DNA from: Bacillota bacterium
GTDB lineage: Bacteria; Bacillota; Clostridia; Christensenellales; Aristaeellaceae
Assembly (NCBI GenBank): GCA_023460055.1
Contig: JAEWRJ010000186.1
Coordinates: 1 to 37,554 of the forward strand
Direction of reading: 5' to 3'
Length of the DNA: 37,554 nucleotides
Part shown: in pieces, positions 1 through 9,031 of the stretch
Layout: every line of letters begins with the position of its first letter
Numbering within the stretch: position 1 is the stretch's first letter
The notes under the pieces: model-generated
What the model was told of the DNA's origin: nothing
What the model saw: the letters and a program-made list of their open reading frames with translations, nothing else
Database searches by the model: none
Translations under genes and position numbers: made by a program

Positions 1-36
1 CCGGATGTATTCATTGCAATGAAGGAGGAAATATGA
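1..36 (+). CDS. 3' end of an upstream gene (partial)
   Basis: Frame 1 is open from the window edge and reads PDVFIAMKEEI before a TGA at 34-36. This stop overlaps the rseP start by the ATGA arrangement typical of translational coupling. In many Bacillota the gene before rseP is dxr (DXP reductoisomerase), and ispG two genes later fits an isoprenoid context, but these eleven residues are too few to identify it. The rseP ribosome binding site (AAGGAGG, 22-28) lies inside this tail. Confidence 0.4.
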   Translation, partial: PDVFIAMKEEI

Positions 37-1124
37 CAGCAATTAATCAAAACCTGTCTAACGGCATATATATTGTATTAGCCGTCATCATGTTCGGCAT
101 CCTGATCACCATTCATGAGGCCGGACACTTCTGGGCCGCGCGGATCAGCAAAATACCTGTGCGGGAGTTTGCCATTGGCTTTGGCCCGAAGATCTTCGGA
201 TGGAAAAGCAAGAAGCATGAGACGGATTTCTCTATCAGGATCATTCCGATGGGAGGCTTCTGCGCTTTTTACGGGGAGGACGACGGCAGCGAGGAAGCAA
301 AGGCGGACCCCCGTTATTTCGGAAACTTCAGCGCGTTGAAACGACTGGCGACCATTTTGGCGGGGCCTGTCATGAATGTGGTTCTCGCTTTTATCGTGGC
401 CGTCGCTTTCTTCGCCCTCAGCGGGATCCCGACAATCACCGGTCCCGCGAGCACCACCGTTCAATCCGTTAATGACAACGGGCCTGCCGCCGTAGCGGGT
501 ATTCAGGCTTTTGATAAGATCTTATCGGTCAATGGCACATCGGTGACTGATAATGTGTCTGAACTGATCAATGAGGCGACCCGTGAAGGGGATGCGAGGC
601 TTCAGATCCTCGTCGACCGTCCCGGCAAGGGTGAAATGATGCTGGAAGTGACGCCGCTTTACGATCAGAGCGCCCGGCGCTACATGATGGGTGTAAGCCT
701 CATGACCAGCGTTCCGCAGGAGTGGCGGCCTGGCAGCTTGATGGAAATGCTGTCTTCCGCGGCCCAGATGTGCGTCGAGACCAGCACCGGTATTTTAAAG
801 GTTCTGGGCAATCTGGTCTTCCGGGGGCAGGGACTCAATGAGCTGACCGGTTTTGTGGGGGTGACGGAAACAATAGTCCAGACCACCAAGTCAAGCCAGC
901 TTCCCGGCTACCTCTATCTGATGTGCATGATTTCCATCAATCTGGGTCTATTCAATATGCTCCCTATCCCCGGCCTTGACGGGAGCCGGATCATCTTTTT
1001 GCTGATCGAGGCGGTGCGCGGCAAGCCCTTCAAGCGCGAAGGGTATGTGCATGCCTTTGGGATGATTCTTCTGTTTGCCCTGATGATTTGGGTGAACCTG
1101 CGCGATATATTGAGGCTGTTCTGA
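33..1124 (+). CDS. rseP: Site-2 metalloprotease RseP family
   Basis: Membrane zinc protease of the site-2 family, which cleaves membrane-embedded substrates such as anti-sigma factors and signal-peptide remnants. The first hydrophobic helix carries the zinc motif HEAGH at residues 28-32. A PDZ-like region follows at about 140-210, and the third zinc ligand motif, NMLPIPGLDG, lies near 305-315 in a C-terminal membrane segment. At 363 residues it matches the single-PDZ Gram-positive form (RasP) rather than the longer two-PDZ E. coli form. The ATG is preceded by AAGGAGG. It overlaps the upstream stop by 4 nt, and ispG starts on its own stop codon, so the three are probably co-translated. The substrate cannot be told from the sequence. 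Confidence 0.95.
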   Translation: MTAINQNLSNGIYIVLAVIMFGILITIHEAGHFWAARISKIPVREFAIGFGPKIFGWKSKKHETDFSIRIIPMGGFCAFYGEDDGSEEAKADPRYFGNFSALKRLATILAGPVMNVVLAFIVAVAFFALSGIPTITGPASTTVQSVNDNGPAAVAGIQAFDKILSVNGTSVTDNVSELINEATREGDARLQILVDRPGKGEMMLEVTPLYDQSARRYMMGVSLMTSVPQEWRPGSLMEMLSSAAQMCVETSTGILKVLGNLVFRGQGLNELTGFVGVTETIVQTTKSSQLPGYLYLMCMISINLGLFNMLPIPGLDGSRIIFLLIEAVRGKPFKREGYVHAFGMILLFALMIWVNLRDILRLF

Positions 1125-2179
1125 TGAGTATCAAAAAAGCTGTTTTTGCGGGAAAGGTCGGCCTCGGGGCCGATTTTCCCATCAGCATACAATCCATGAC
1201 GAACACACCGACAGAGAATGCCGAGGCGACCGGTGAGCAGATCCTGCAGCTGGCCGCCGCCGGGGCAGATCTGGTGCGGATCTCGGTATATAACGAGGAG
1301 TGTGTAAGCGCTGTGCGCGCCTTGGTGGACGCGAGCCCTGTTCCCCTGGTAGCCGATATACACTTTGATCACCGCCTGGCCATCGGCGCCATTGAGCAGG
1401 GCATCAGCAAGCTGCGTATCAACCCCGGCAATATCGGCGGGGAGGATAAGGTCAGGATGCTGGCTGACTGCGCCAAGCGCCACGGCATCCCCATCCGCAT
1501 CGGCGTCAACACAGGGTCACTCCCAAAGGATATCCTCGCGGCTTACGGCGGTATCACGCCGGAGGCGATGGTTGAAGCCGCCCTTCGCCATGTGAAGCTG
1601 CTGGAAGCGGCGCATTTTGATGACATTGTTATTTCACTGAAGGCAAGCGATGTGCGCCTGACGGTCGACGCGTACAGGCTTGCCGACAGGACCTTTGATT
1701 ATCCATTGCACGTGGGGGTTACCGAAGCCGGGTTGCCCGGACAGGGGACCATCAAATCGGCTATAGGCATTGGGTCTCTGCTGATTGACGGAATCGGGAG
1801 CACGATCCGCGTATCCCTGACCGGTTCTCCTCTGCAGGAACCCAAGGCCGCCCGTGATATCCTCAAAGCGATCGGATTGATCGGCGGCGTACAGCTGATA
1901 TCATGCCCTACCTGCGGGCGCACTCAGGTCGATCTGGAAGGCATCGCGCGGGAAGTGGAACGGCGCACGGCCGATATCAAGGAGAGCCTGACGGTCGCCA
2001 TCATGGGGTGCATCGTCAACGGGCCGGGAGAGGCGCAGGGGGCGGATATCGCCTACTGCGGCGGCGGCAAGGGGACAGGCGCGCTGTACGTACAGGGTAA
2101 ATTTGTTCGCAGGATCACCGATAACACAGCGGATGAGATCATGGCTGCCATCCATGATTTTATTGCTCAGAAAAGATAA
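1124..2179 (+). CDS. ispG: 4-hydroxy-3-methylbut-2-enyl diphosphate synthase (flavodoxin/ferredoxin)
   Basis: Converts 2-C-methyl-D-erythritol 2,4-cyclodiphosphate to HMBPP in the MEP isoprenoid pathway, using a [4Fe-4S] cluster. From the ATG at 1124 the protein has 351 residues. The TIM-barrel N-terminus opens with SIQSMTNTPTENAEAT, and the C-terminal cluster ligands are Cys261, Cys264 (SCPTCGR), Cys296 and the neighbouring Glu303 (GCIVNGPGEA). I chose the ATG at 1124 over one at 1088: it overlaps the rseP stop by one base, has GAGG 8 nt upstream, and gives the family's usual start. The short form without the plant or Chlamydia insert is as expected. Position beside rseP and polC is the common Bacillota arrangement. 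Confidence 0.97.
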   Translation: MSIKKAVFAGKVGLGADFPISIQSMTNTPTENAEATGEQILQLAAAGADLVRISVYNEECVSAVRALVDASPVPLVADIHFDHRLAIGAIEQGISKLRINPGNIGGEDKVRMLADCAKRHGIPIRIGVNTGSLPKDILAAYGGITPEAMVEAALRHVKLLEAAHFDDIVISLKASDVRLTVDAYRLADRTFDYPLHVGVTEAGLPGQGTIKSAIGIGSLLIDGIGSTIRVSLTGSPLQEPKAARDILKAIGLIGGVQLISCPTCGRTQVDLEGIAREVERRTADIKESLTVAIMGCIVNGPGEAQGADIAYCGGGKGTGALYVQGKFVRRITDNTADEIMAAIHDFIAQKR

Positions 2180-2197
2180 GCCTTATGGAGGATCGTA

Positions 2198-5100
2198 TTG
2201 ACCATTGATGAACTCCTGGCGATGATCGACGCCAATATCCCTGCCCTGAAGGGAAAGCTGCGTTTTGAAAAGGGCCGCTATGATGCGGAGAATGCACATG
2301 CCCATTTGTATTTCCTGTCTGATGTCCTTGTGGAAGCGGGCATGTTCCTGGCGCTTAAAAAGATCATGTTCAAGGCATTTCCGGGTATGCGGCTGTCGCT
2401 CCGCGTGGCCTCGCCTTCCCTTGCGGAGGGCTTTTTAGAGCACCCGGAGCAGTACGCGCACGTTTTGCTGGGCGTGATTGGACGGACGCATCCGGCAGCG
2501 CTTCCCTGGTCGGAGGAGATCCGATTTAGGGCCGAAGAAAAAGGGATTGTGGTCGAGATGCCGGACGAGTTTTCGCTGGATTACTTCAAAAAACAGGAAA
2601 TCTCAAAACTGCTGTCAACTGCTGTAAGCGATATCTTCCGAATAGATACGCCGATCTCCCTGCGCCTGCGCGCGGACGCGGACAAGCGGCTTGAACGGCT
2701 GCGCCGTGAACGCGAGGCAGAACTTGAAGAAAAGACGCGCAGACAGGCGGAGGAAGATAAAAAAGCTGAGCAGGCACAGTCTAAGGCAGTGAAAAAGCCC
2801 AAACTCCTGCGCATCAAAGGCGCTGTCATCGCTGAAGCGCCTGTTGCCATCAGCGGGCTGACGGAACTGTCCGGCCGCGTCACTGTGGCCGGTAAAGTGG
2901 TTCAGGCGGAACGGCGTGATATCCCCGGCAAAGAGATGGTGCTGCTGACCTTCACGCTGACCGATTTTGAAGGGTCTGTCAACTGCAAAATCTTCCTGCG
3001 CTTCCGAGACGGACGCTATAAAAGCGAAGGGGCACCGACACCCGAGGAAATCAAAAGAGTCGAGGACGTAGTTGCCCAGGTCAAGGTGAACGCGGGGCTG
3101 AAAGTAAGAGGCACCTGCCAGATAGATACGTTCAGCCGCGGCCTGGTATTGATGGTCCAGGATATTTCAGAGCATGAACTGATCAAGCGAAAGGACGATG
3201 CCGAAAAGAAGCGCATCGAGCTGCACGCGCATACGCAGATGAGCGTGATGGATGCCACCGTATCCGCTGGCGATCTGATCGCCAGGGCAGCCAAGTGGGG
3301 CCATCAAGCCATTGCCATTACTGATCATGGCGTTGTGCAAGCCTACCCTGAAGCGTTTTCCGCGGCATCGCGGCATAAGATCAAGCTAATCCCCGGGGTT
3401 GAGGGCTATATGATGGACAGTACGCCCATTGTAAAGAGGGCCACACAGGCGCCGATGGAAGATGCTATTGTTGTGCTTGACTTTGAAACAACCGGCCTAA
3501 ACACCCGGACCGACCGGATCATCGAGATCGGTGCTGTCAAGCTGCAAAACGGTCATATCGTAGATACATTCGCGCAGATGGTCAATCCCGGTATACCCCT
3601 GCCGCCCAAGATCACGGAGATCACAGGCATCGCGGATCATATGCTGATGGAAGCTCCATCCGCAGCCCAGGCGCTGCCCGGGCTGCTTGAGTTCATCGGG
3701 GAAGCGCCGCTGGCCGCTCATAACGCGGGTTTTGATTGCGCTGTGCTTGACAGCGAGCTGGGCCGTCTTGGGATCAAGCGCGATTGGACAGTAATTGATA
3801 CCCTGTTTTTTGCTCAGAAGCTGCATCCCGAATATACGCGCTTCAACCTCAAGAGTGTATGCAAGCAGCTGGGCGTTTCGCTGAAAAACGCTCACCGCGC
3901 GGTGCATGACGCGACCGCGACGGCCCAGATCCTGTCGATCATGATGGATGAGGCGAAGGGAAAAGGGGCCGTGACCCTTGAGGATATTGATAAAAAGGTT
4001 ATGGGCTACACCAAAGGGCTGGATCGCCATGTCATCCTGCTCGCGGCTTCGCAGCAGGGGCTGCAAAACATCAACAGGCTTGTCACGATGTCGCATCTTG
4101 ATTACTTTCACTATGTTCCCAAGATGCCGCGCGACAAGATCGAGCAGTACCGTGAGGGCATCCTGATCGGTTCCGCCTGCTCAAGCGGAGAGGTGTTCCA
4201 AGCGGTTCTGGACGGCGCGGATGACAAATCACTGGAGGAAATTGCCGGGTTCTACGATTACCTGGAGGTGCAGCCTGAAGACAACCATGAGCTGCTGCTG
4301 ATCCGGGGGATTGCGGACAGCCGCGACGCCCTTGTCAATATCAACCGCCGCATCATTGCTTTAGGCGAACGGCTTGGCATTCCTGTTGTCGCGACCGGCG
4401 ACAGCCATTATCTGGAGCCTGAAGACAGTGTTTTCCGCGCTATCCTGCACCACAGCCAGCGGGATGAATACGCGGATGATCTGCCCAAGCAATATCTGCG
4501 TACAACGGATGAAATGCTGGAATGCTTTACCTACCTGGGGGAAGAGAAAGCAAGGGAGATTGTCATCGACAACCCGCACAAGATCGCTGACATGATCGGC
4601 GAGATCTCGCTTTATCCCAAGCATCCGCAGGGGTTGACCACCTTCTCGCCTGTGTGGGAGACGGCTAACAATGACATCAGGAACATGGCAATGGATACCG
4701 CCCATCAGCTGTATGGCGAACCGCTGCCCGACCTGGTTGAAAAGCGCCTGAACAAGGAGCTCAAATCAATCATCGGCTATGGCTACGCTACGCTATACAG
4801 CATCGCCAACAAGCTGGTCACCAAGTCAATGAGCGATGGCTATCTGGTAGGAAGCCGCGGATCGGTCGGCTCTTCGCTGGTTGCGACCATGTGTAATATC
4901 ACCGAGGTGAACCCCTTGCCGCCCCACTACAGGTGCGCGCATTGCCATAAAGCAGATTTTGACGTGCCCCAGGGTTATACCGTCGGGATAGACCTGCCTG
5001 ATAAGGATTGCCCTGTCTGCGGACAAAAGTTGATCAAGGATGGCTACGATATCCCCTTTGAGGTATTCCTGGGATTCAAAGGCGATAAGGTGCCTGATAT

Positions 5101-6523
5101 CGATCTGAACTTTTCAGGCGAGTATCAGTCAAAGGCACACGCTTACGTGGAAGAACTCTTCGGGAAAGGCTTTGTTTTCCGCGCAGGCACCATTGGTACC
5201 CTCCAGGAAAAAACCGCTTATGGGCTAGTTCTCAAGTATATGGAGGATAAGGGAAAGCAGTTCTCCGATGCGGAAAAATCACGCCTTGCCCTGGGCTGCG
5301 TGAACGTCAAGCGCACGACCGGCCAGCATCCAGGCGGTATTGTCGTGCTGCCCAAGGAGTATGATATCACCCAGTTTACCGCTGTCCAGCATCCTTCGGA
5401 TGATTCATCCAAAGGCGTCGTTACAACGCATTACGACTTCGCCTCAATGCATGATATTCTGGTCAAGCTTGATATTCTCGGGCATGACGACCCGACAATG
5501 ATCCATATGATGGAACGCCTGAGCGGCGTACCGTACAATGAAGTGCCGCTTGATGATCCCAAGGTGATGTCCCTGTTCAGGTCAACCGAGGCATTGAACG
5601 TCACGCCTGCGGATATTTACAGCGAAACGGGAACCCTGGGCGTGCCGGAGTTCGGCACAGGATTTGTTCGCCAGATGCTGATGGATACGCTTCCCACGAC
5701 CATGGAAGAGCTTATTCGCATATCAGGCTTGTCGCATGGTACGGATGTGTGGCTGGGCAATGCAAAAAATCTGATCGATTCAAAGACGGCAACGCTTAGA
5801 AGCTGCATCTGCACCCGTGATGACATCATGAATACCTTGATATCGCGCGGCGTGCCGGAGAAGATTGCTTTTGATACGATGGAGAGCGTGCGCAAAGGCA
5901 AGGGCCTCAAACCCGAAATGGAAGCGGCAATGAAGGAAAACGGCGTTGAGCAGTGGTACATTGAAAGCTGCAATAAAATCGCCTATATGTTCCCCAAAGG
6001 GCATGCCGTCGCCTATGTGACCATGGCGCTTCGCGTTGCCTGGTACAAGGTTTACAGACCTCTCGCTTACTATGCCGCCTATTTCTCAATACGCTCCAGA
6101 GGGTTTGACGCGCGTACAATGGCCCGTTCACGGGTTTATATCCGCCAGATGCTTGAAGATTATCAGGCCATTGACAGCAAGGAGCTGAGCGCCACCCAAA
6201 AGGACGAGATCGTGGCGCTTGAAATGGTCAATGAGATGCTGGCGCGCGGATTCAGCTTTCTGCCGCCTGACCTGTACAAAAGCGACGCCAGGGAGTTTCT
6301 CATCGAGGACAATGGTCTGCGGGTGCCCTTCTCATCCCTGGGCGGATTCGGTGAGGAGGCCGCGCTGAGCATTGTGGAAGCAAGGCAGGACCGTTTCCTG
6401 TCTGTTGAAGATATAAAAAGACGTACCAAGGTGACCAGCAGCGGCATTGAGCTGTTGAAGGAAGCCGGGGCGATGCGTGAGCTCTCGGATACCAACCAGG
6501 TGGATTTTTTCAGCATGTTCTAA
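2198..6523 (+). CDS. polC: DNA polymerase III subunit alpha, Gram-positive type PolC
   Basis: Replicative polymerase of low-GC Gram-positives, with 3'-5' proofreading built into the chain. Domains in order: N-terminal region (1-210) with a charged coiled stretch near 165-200; OB fold (about 220-320); PHP domain starting at IELHAHTQMS (near 341); DEDD exonuclease inserted in the PHP domain, beginning VLDFETTGLN (near 426); rest of PHP; the catalytic region with the DIDLNF aspartates near 966-971, preceded by paired Cys motifs (CAHC and CPVCG) that probably bind zinc; then the helix-hairpin-helix and C-terminal parts. Length 1441 is close to B. subtilis PolC. The start is TTG with GGAGG at 2187-2191, 6 nt before it. 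It lies 18 nt after ispG and probably shares its transcript. Confidence 0.98.
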   Translation: MTIDELLAMIDANIPALKGKLRFEKGRYDAENAHAHLYFLSDVLVEAGMFLALKKIMFKAFPGMRLSLRVASPSLAEGFLEHPEQYAHVLLGVIGRTHPAALPWSEEIRFRAEEKGIVVEMPDEFSLDYFKKQEISKLLSTAVSDIFRIDTPISLRLRADADKRLERLRREREAELEEKTRRQAEEDKKAEQAQSKAVKKPKLLRIKGAVIAEAPVAISGLTELSGRVTVAGKVVQAERRDIPGKEMVLLTFTLTDFEGSVNCKIFLRFRDGRYKSEGAPTPEEIKRVEDVVAQVKVNAGLKVRGTCQIDTFSRGLVLMVQDISEHELIKRKDDAEKKRIELHAHTQMSVMDATVSAGDLIARAAKWGHQAIAITDHGVVQAYPEAFSAASRHKIKLIPGVEGYMMDSTPIVKRATQAPMEDAIVVLDFETTGLNTRTDRIIEIGAVKLQNGHIVDTFAQMVNPGIPLPPKITEITGIADHMLMEAPSAAQALPGLLEFIGEAPLAAHNAGFDCAVLDSELGRLGIKRDWTVIDTLFFAQKLHPEYTRFNLKSVCKQLGVSLKNAHRAVHDATATAQILSIMMDEAKGKGAVTLEDIDKKVMGYTKGLDRHVILLAASQQGLQNINRLVTMSHLDYFHYVPKMPRDKIEQYREGILIGSACSSGEVFQAVLDGADDKSLEEIAGFYDYLEVQPEDNHELLLIRGIADSRDALVNINRRIIALGERLGIPVVATGDSHYLEPEDSVFRAILHHSQRDEYADDLPKQYLRTTDEMLECFTYLGEEKAREIVIDNPHKIADMIGEISLYPKHPQGLTTFSPVWETANNDIRNMAMDTAHQLYGEPLPDLVEKRLNKELKSIIGYGYATLYSIANKLVTKSMSDGYLVGSRGSVGSSLVATMCNITEVNPLPPHYRCAHCHKADFDVPQGYTVGIDLPDKDCPVCGQKLIKDGYDIPFEVFLGFKGDKVPDIDLNFSGEYQSKAHAYVEELFGKGFVFRAGTIGTLQEKTAYGLVLKYMEDKGKQFSDAEKSRLALGCVNVKRTTGQHPGGIVVLPKEYDITQFTAVQHPSDDSSKGVVTTHYDFASMHDILVKLDILGHDDPTMIHMMERLSGVPYNEVPLDDPKVMSLFRSTEALNVTPADIYSETGTLGVPEFGTGFVRQMLMDTLPTTMEELIRISGLSHGTDVWLGNAKNLIDSKTATLRSCICTRDDIMNTLISRGVPEKIAFDTMESVRKGKGLKPEMEAAMKENGVEQWYIESCNKIAYMFPKGHAVAYVTMALRVAWYKVYRPLAYYAAYFSIRSRGFDARTMARSRVYIRQMLEDYQAIDSKELSATQKDEIVALEMVNEMLARGFSFLPPDLYKSDAREFLIEDNGLRVPFSSLGGFGEEAALSIVEARQDRFLSVEDIKRRTKVTSSGIELLKEAGAMRELSDTNQVDFFSMF

Positions 6524-6566
6524 GGCTCCTCTGCGTTGATTTATCCCTTTGCGCCTGCGAAATCGC

Positions 6567-6595
6567 TTGTAAACTTTGCGTTTGTATGATATAGT
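6567..6595 (+). promoter_or_regulatory. Predicted sigma-A promoter of the rimP-nusA-infB operon
   Basis: TTGTAA (6567-6572) and TATAGT (6590-6595) are separated by exactly 17 bp, just after polC. Transcription would begin near 6602, leaving a leader of about 120 nt before rimP. An overlapping TATGAT at 6585-6590 is only 12 bp from the -35 box and is less likely. Predicted from consensus only. Confidence 0.55.
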
Positions 6596-6601
6596 CATCT
6601 C

Positions 6602-6723
6602 GTGATTGACTAAGGAAAGAAGGGTTTAGCCAAGAGTGGGAGTTGCGTTGGGCGGGGGTCGGTGCATAGCACGGATCTTTTTCGCTACCCAATGTATACC
6701 CTCTTTTTGCTTTACATACGGGA
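6602..6723 (+). promoter_or_regulatory. Structured leader upstream of rimP, possible attenuator
   Basis: No open reading frame of note fills this gap. The RNA can form nested helices: AAGAG (6632-6636) with CTCTT (6701-6705); CGTTGGG (6646-6652) with CCCAATG (6688-6694), one pair being G-U; and an inner hairpin 6657-6677 whose GTGC/GCAC stem closes on loop ATA. The outer stem runs straight into a T-rich stretch ending TTTTTGCTTT at 6713, ten bases before the rimP start, so it resembles an attenuator. The rimP start itself has only GGGA 1-2 nt upstream and no proper Shine-Dalgarno. E. coli nus operon leaders are also regulated, but no sequence similarity is claimed. The folding was done by hand. 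Confidence 0.45.
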
Positions 6724-7233
6724 ATGGCGAAAGGGAAAGATAAGGTAAACGTGATACAGGTCGGCCGTGACCTGGCACAGCAGATGGGGTACGAGCTGGT
6801 AGATGCCGGGTTCGAAAAGGAAAGCGCGGGCCAGTACCTGCGCTATTATCTGGACAGCGCTCATGGCATCAGCCTCAATGACTGCGAAGCCTTTCACAAG
6901 AGGATACAGCCGCTTGTTGAGGAAGTTGACTACGATTTTCTCGAGGTCTCATCTCCCGGGATCGACCGGCCCATCAAGACACCGGGTTACGCGCTTAAGG
7001 CAGTCGGCTGTCCGGTAGAAGTGAAACTGTACCGGCCTGTTGCAGGGCAAAAGGCATTTACGGGTATTTTTAAGGGACTGGATGATGAAGGCTATCATCT
7101 GTATGCTGGCGGGGCAGATATGGTGTTTTCCGCCAAAGATGTGGCCGTCGCAAGAAGGACCATTGATGTAGAGGAAGAGCTTGCTGCGGCCGATGAGGCA
7201 GAGCAAACACAGGAGGAAGCAAATGAGCAATGA
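6724..7233 (+). CDS. rimP: Ribosome maturation factor RimP
   Basis: Assembly factor for the 30S subunit that binds near S12 and the central pseudoknot. The 169-residue product has the family's N-terminal alpha/beta domain with ELVDAGFEKE and YLRYYLDS (about residues 19-45), the characteristic CEAFHKRIQPLVEEV and LEVSSPGIDRP segments (55-85), and the small SH3-like C-terminal domain. The acidic tail after residue 150 is typical. The ATG has a poor ribosome binding site (see the leader entry), so translation may depend on leader structure. The 3' end overlaps nusA by 11 nt, and the rimP-nusA pairing is conserved across bacteria. Confidence 0.92.
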   Translation: MAKGKDKVNVIQVGRDLAQQMGYELVDAGFEKESAGQYLRYYLDSAHGISLNDCEAFHKRIQPLVEEVDYDFLEVSSPGIDRPIKTPGYALKAVGCPVEVKLYRPVAGQKAFTGIFKGLDDEGYHLYAGGADMVFSAKDVAVARRTIDVEEELAAADEAEQTQEEANEQ

Positions 7234-8398
7234 CAAGCTTGATTTAATGGATGCCATTTCCATGCTCGCGCGGGAAAAGGATATCAACGAAGGCGTCCTG
7301 GTGGACACCATCGAGGAAGCGCTTAAGGTAGCTTATCGCCGCAACAACAAGGTCAGCAACACCAACCTGAACCTGACCGCTCACCTGAGCAAGAAGGAAG
7401 GCGCTAAGTTGTACGCCCGCAAGACGGTCGCTGAGGTCGTCGAGGAGCCGGATCTGCAGATCAGCCGGGATGAAGCGCTGAAAATCCGCAGCGATTACCA
7501 GATCGGTGATATCGTCGAAATTGACGTGACGCCTGCCGATTTTGGCCGCGTGGCCGCGCAGACAGCCAAGCAGATGCTGGTGCAGCGCATACGGGAGGCG
7601 GAGCGCGGCAAGATTTATGATGAATATATCGAAAAGGAAAACGAGATCCTGACCGCCATTGTTCAGCGGGTTGAGCCCAAGGCTGTATACGTCGAGCTTG
7701 GACGCACAGAAGGTGTCATGGAAGCCAGTGAGTTCATGCCCGGAGAAGAGTACCGGGATGATGACCACATCAAGGTCTATGTTCTTAAAGTGCACCGTTC
7801 AGGCCCCGAATCCAGCCGCAATCCGCAGGTCTATGTCAGCCGTATTCATCCCGGTCTGGTTAAGCGCCTGTTTGAAATGGAAGTGCCCGAGATCGCCACG
7901 GGCTTGGTGCAGATCAAATCCATCGCCAGAGAAGCCGGAAGCCGTACCAAGATCGCCGTGTATTCGGTCGATCCCATGATCGATCCCGTCGGCGCTTGCG
8001 TTGGTCCCCGAGGCTCCCGCGTTGAAAACGTGGTGAAAGAGCTGAAAAACGAAAAGATTGACATCATCAAGTGGTCATCCGACCCGGCTGAGTTTGTAGC
8101 CAACGCGCTCAACCCCGCCCACGTCGTCAGCGTGTTTATCTCCGAAGGCGAAAAAATCTGCCGCGTTGTCGTACCGGACACCCAGCTGTCACTGGCTATA
8201 GGCAAGGAGGGTCAAAATGCCCGCCTGGCCGCCAAGCTGACCGGCTGGAAAATCGACATCAAGTCAGAAACCCAAGTGGCTGAACTGATGCGTGAACAGG
8301 GCATCAACATGGATGACATTGCCATGGAGGAGCCGCCGATGGACGCGGAGTATGAAGAATTCTCGTCCTACATGCCCCCTGAGAACCTGGACGTGTGA
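7223..8398 (+). CDS. nusA: Transcription termination/antitermination factor NusA
   Basis: Binds RNA polymerase and nascent RNA and modulates pausing, termination and antitermination. From the ATG at 7223 (AGGAGG at 7211-7216) the protein has 391 residues: N-terminal RNAP-binding domain (1-130), S1 domain (about 133-200) and two KH domains whose GxxG loops are GPRG near 261 and GKEG near 327. The C-terminal acidic repeats of enterobacterial NusA are missing, as in other Bacillota. An in-frame ATG at 7181 is rejected because it lacks a ribosome binding site and would add residues unlike the family. It overlaps the rimP 3' end by 11 nt. Confidence 0.97.
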   Translation: MSNDKLDLMDAISMLAREKDINEGVLVDTIEEALKVAYRRNNKVSNTNLNLTAHLSKKEGAKLYARKTVAEVVEEPDLQISRDEALKIRSDYQIGDIVEIDVTPADFGRVAAQTAKQMLVQRIREAERGKIYDEYIEKENEILTAIVQRVEPKAVYVELGRTEGVMEASEFMPGEEYRDDDHIKVYVLKVHRSGPESSRNPQVYVSRIHPGLVKRLFEMEVPEIATGLVQIKSIAREAGSRTKIAVYSVDPMIDPVGACVGPRGSRVENVVKELKNEKIDIIKWSSDPAEFVANALNPAHVVSVFISEGEKICRVVVPDTQLSLAIGKEGQNARLAAKLTGWKIDIKSETQVAELMREQGINMDDIAMEEPPMDAEYEEFSSYMPPENLDV

Positions 8399-8406
8399 GG
8401 TAAGGC

Positions 8407-8694
8407 ATGCCAAAGAAGATCCCCATGCGCATGTGCGTAGGATGCAGGGAGATGAAGCCCAAGAAAGAGCTGCTGCGCGTTGTGCGCTCGCCTGAGGGTG
8501 AGGTGTCCATAGATCCCGGCGGCAAGAAATCCGGTCGCGGCGCTTATGTCTGCCATCAGGAGGCCTGCCTGGCCCGGGCGATCAAGCAGCGTCAGCTGGA
8601 CAGGGCGCTGGAAGCAGCCCTCACCCCCGAGATCGCAAATCAGCTCAAAGAAGCGCTGGTGAAACTGGCCGGGGTGACCGCAAGTGATGGATGA
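8407..8694 (+). CDS. rnpM: YlxR/RnpM, DUF448 RNA-binding protein
   Basis: Small basic protein of the DUF448 family, 95 residues. It opens with the family signature MRMCVGCREMKPKKELLR (residues 7-24) and has the GRGAYVC element near 38-44. The B. subtilis member YlxR has been described as a modulator of RNase P (RnpM) and also as nucleoid-associated, so the precise role remains debated. It sits 8 nt after nusA and overlaps the next gene by 11 nt, the standard nusA-ylxR-ylxQ-infB order. Confidence 0.92.
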   Translation: MPKKIPMRMCVGCREMKPKKELLRVVRSPEGEVSIDPGGKKSGRGAYVCHQEACLARAIKQRQLDRALEAALTPEIANQLKEALVKLAGVTASDG

Positions 8695-9007
8695 GCAGAA
8701 GGTCGCCGGAATGATCGGCCTGGCGGTGAGAGCCAGACAAGCTCAGTTAGGTGCGGGACGCGCCCTTGACTGCCTGCGGGCCGGCAAGGCGGGATTGCTC
8801 CTGCTGGATGACGCAGTGTCAGACAATACCAGGAAACGTTTTACGGACGCGTGCGCGTCCCACGAGGTCGAAAGCCTGATGCTGCCCCCGGGCCTGCTTG
8901 GGCAGGCGGCAGGACGAATGGATACTATGGTAGCCGCGCTGCTCAAGGGCGGTTTGGCTGACAGATTGCGCGGCATGGGCCGCACAGATATAATAGATGA
9001 AGAATGA
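8684..9007 (+). CDS. ylxQ: YlxQ, ribosomal protein L7Ae/L30e family
   Basis: Member of the L7Ae-like fold, whose relatives bind kink-turn RNA; the cellular role of the YlxQ group is not settled. The 107-residue protein shows the expected beginning KVAGMIGLAVRARQAQLGA, followed by a LRAGKAGLLLLDDAVSDNT segment matching the family. It can start at GTG 8684 or the adjacent ATG 8687, both inside the ylxR 3' end. The C-terminus is a little longer than the compact 100-residue members. It is placed by fold-level resemblance and gene position between ylxR and infB. Confidence 0.85.
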   Translation: MMDEQKVAGMIGLAVRARQAQLGAGRALDCLRAGKAGLLLLDDAVSDNTRKRFTDACASHEVESLMLPPGLLGQAAGRMDTMVAALLKGGLADRLRGMGRTDIIDEE

Positions 9008-9031
9008 GACATTGCGGAGGACAAGGGATTA

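Noticed and set aside
6524..6723. Search for an initiator tRNA gene before rimP, as in E. coli
   Set aside because: No cloverleaf, T-loop GTTCGA-type sequence or CCA end is visible; only the nested stems described.
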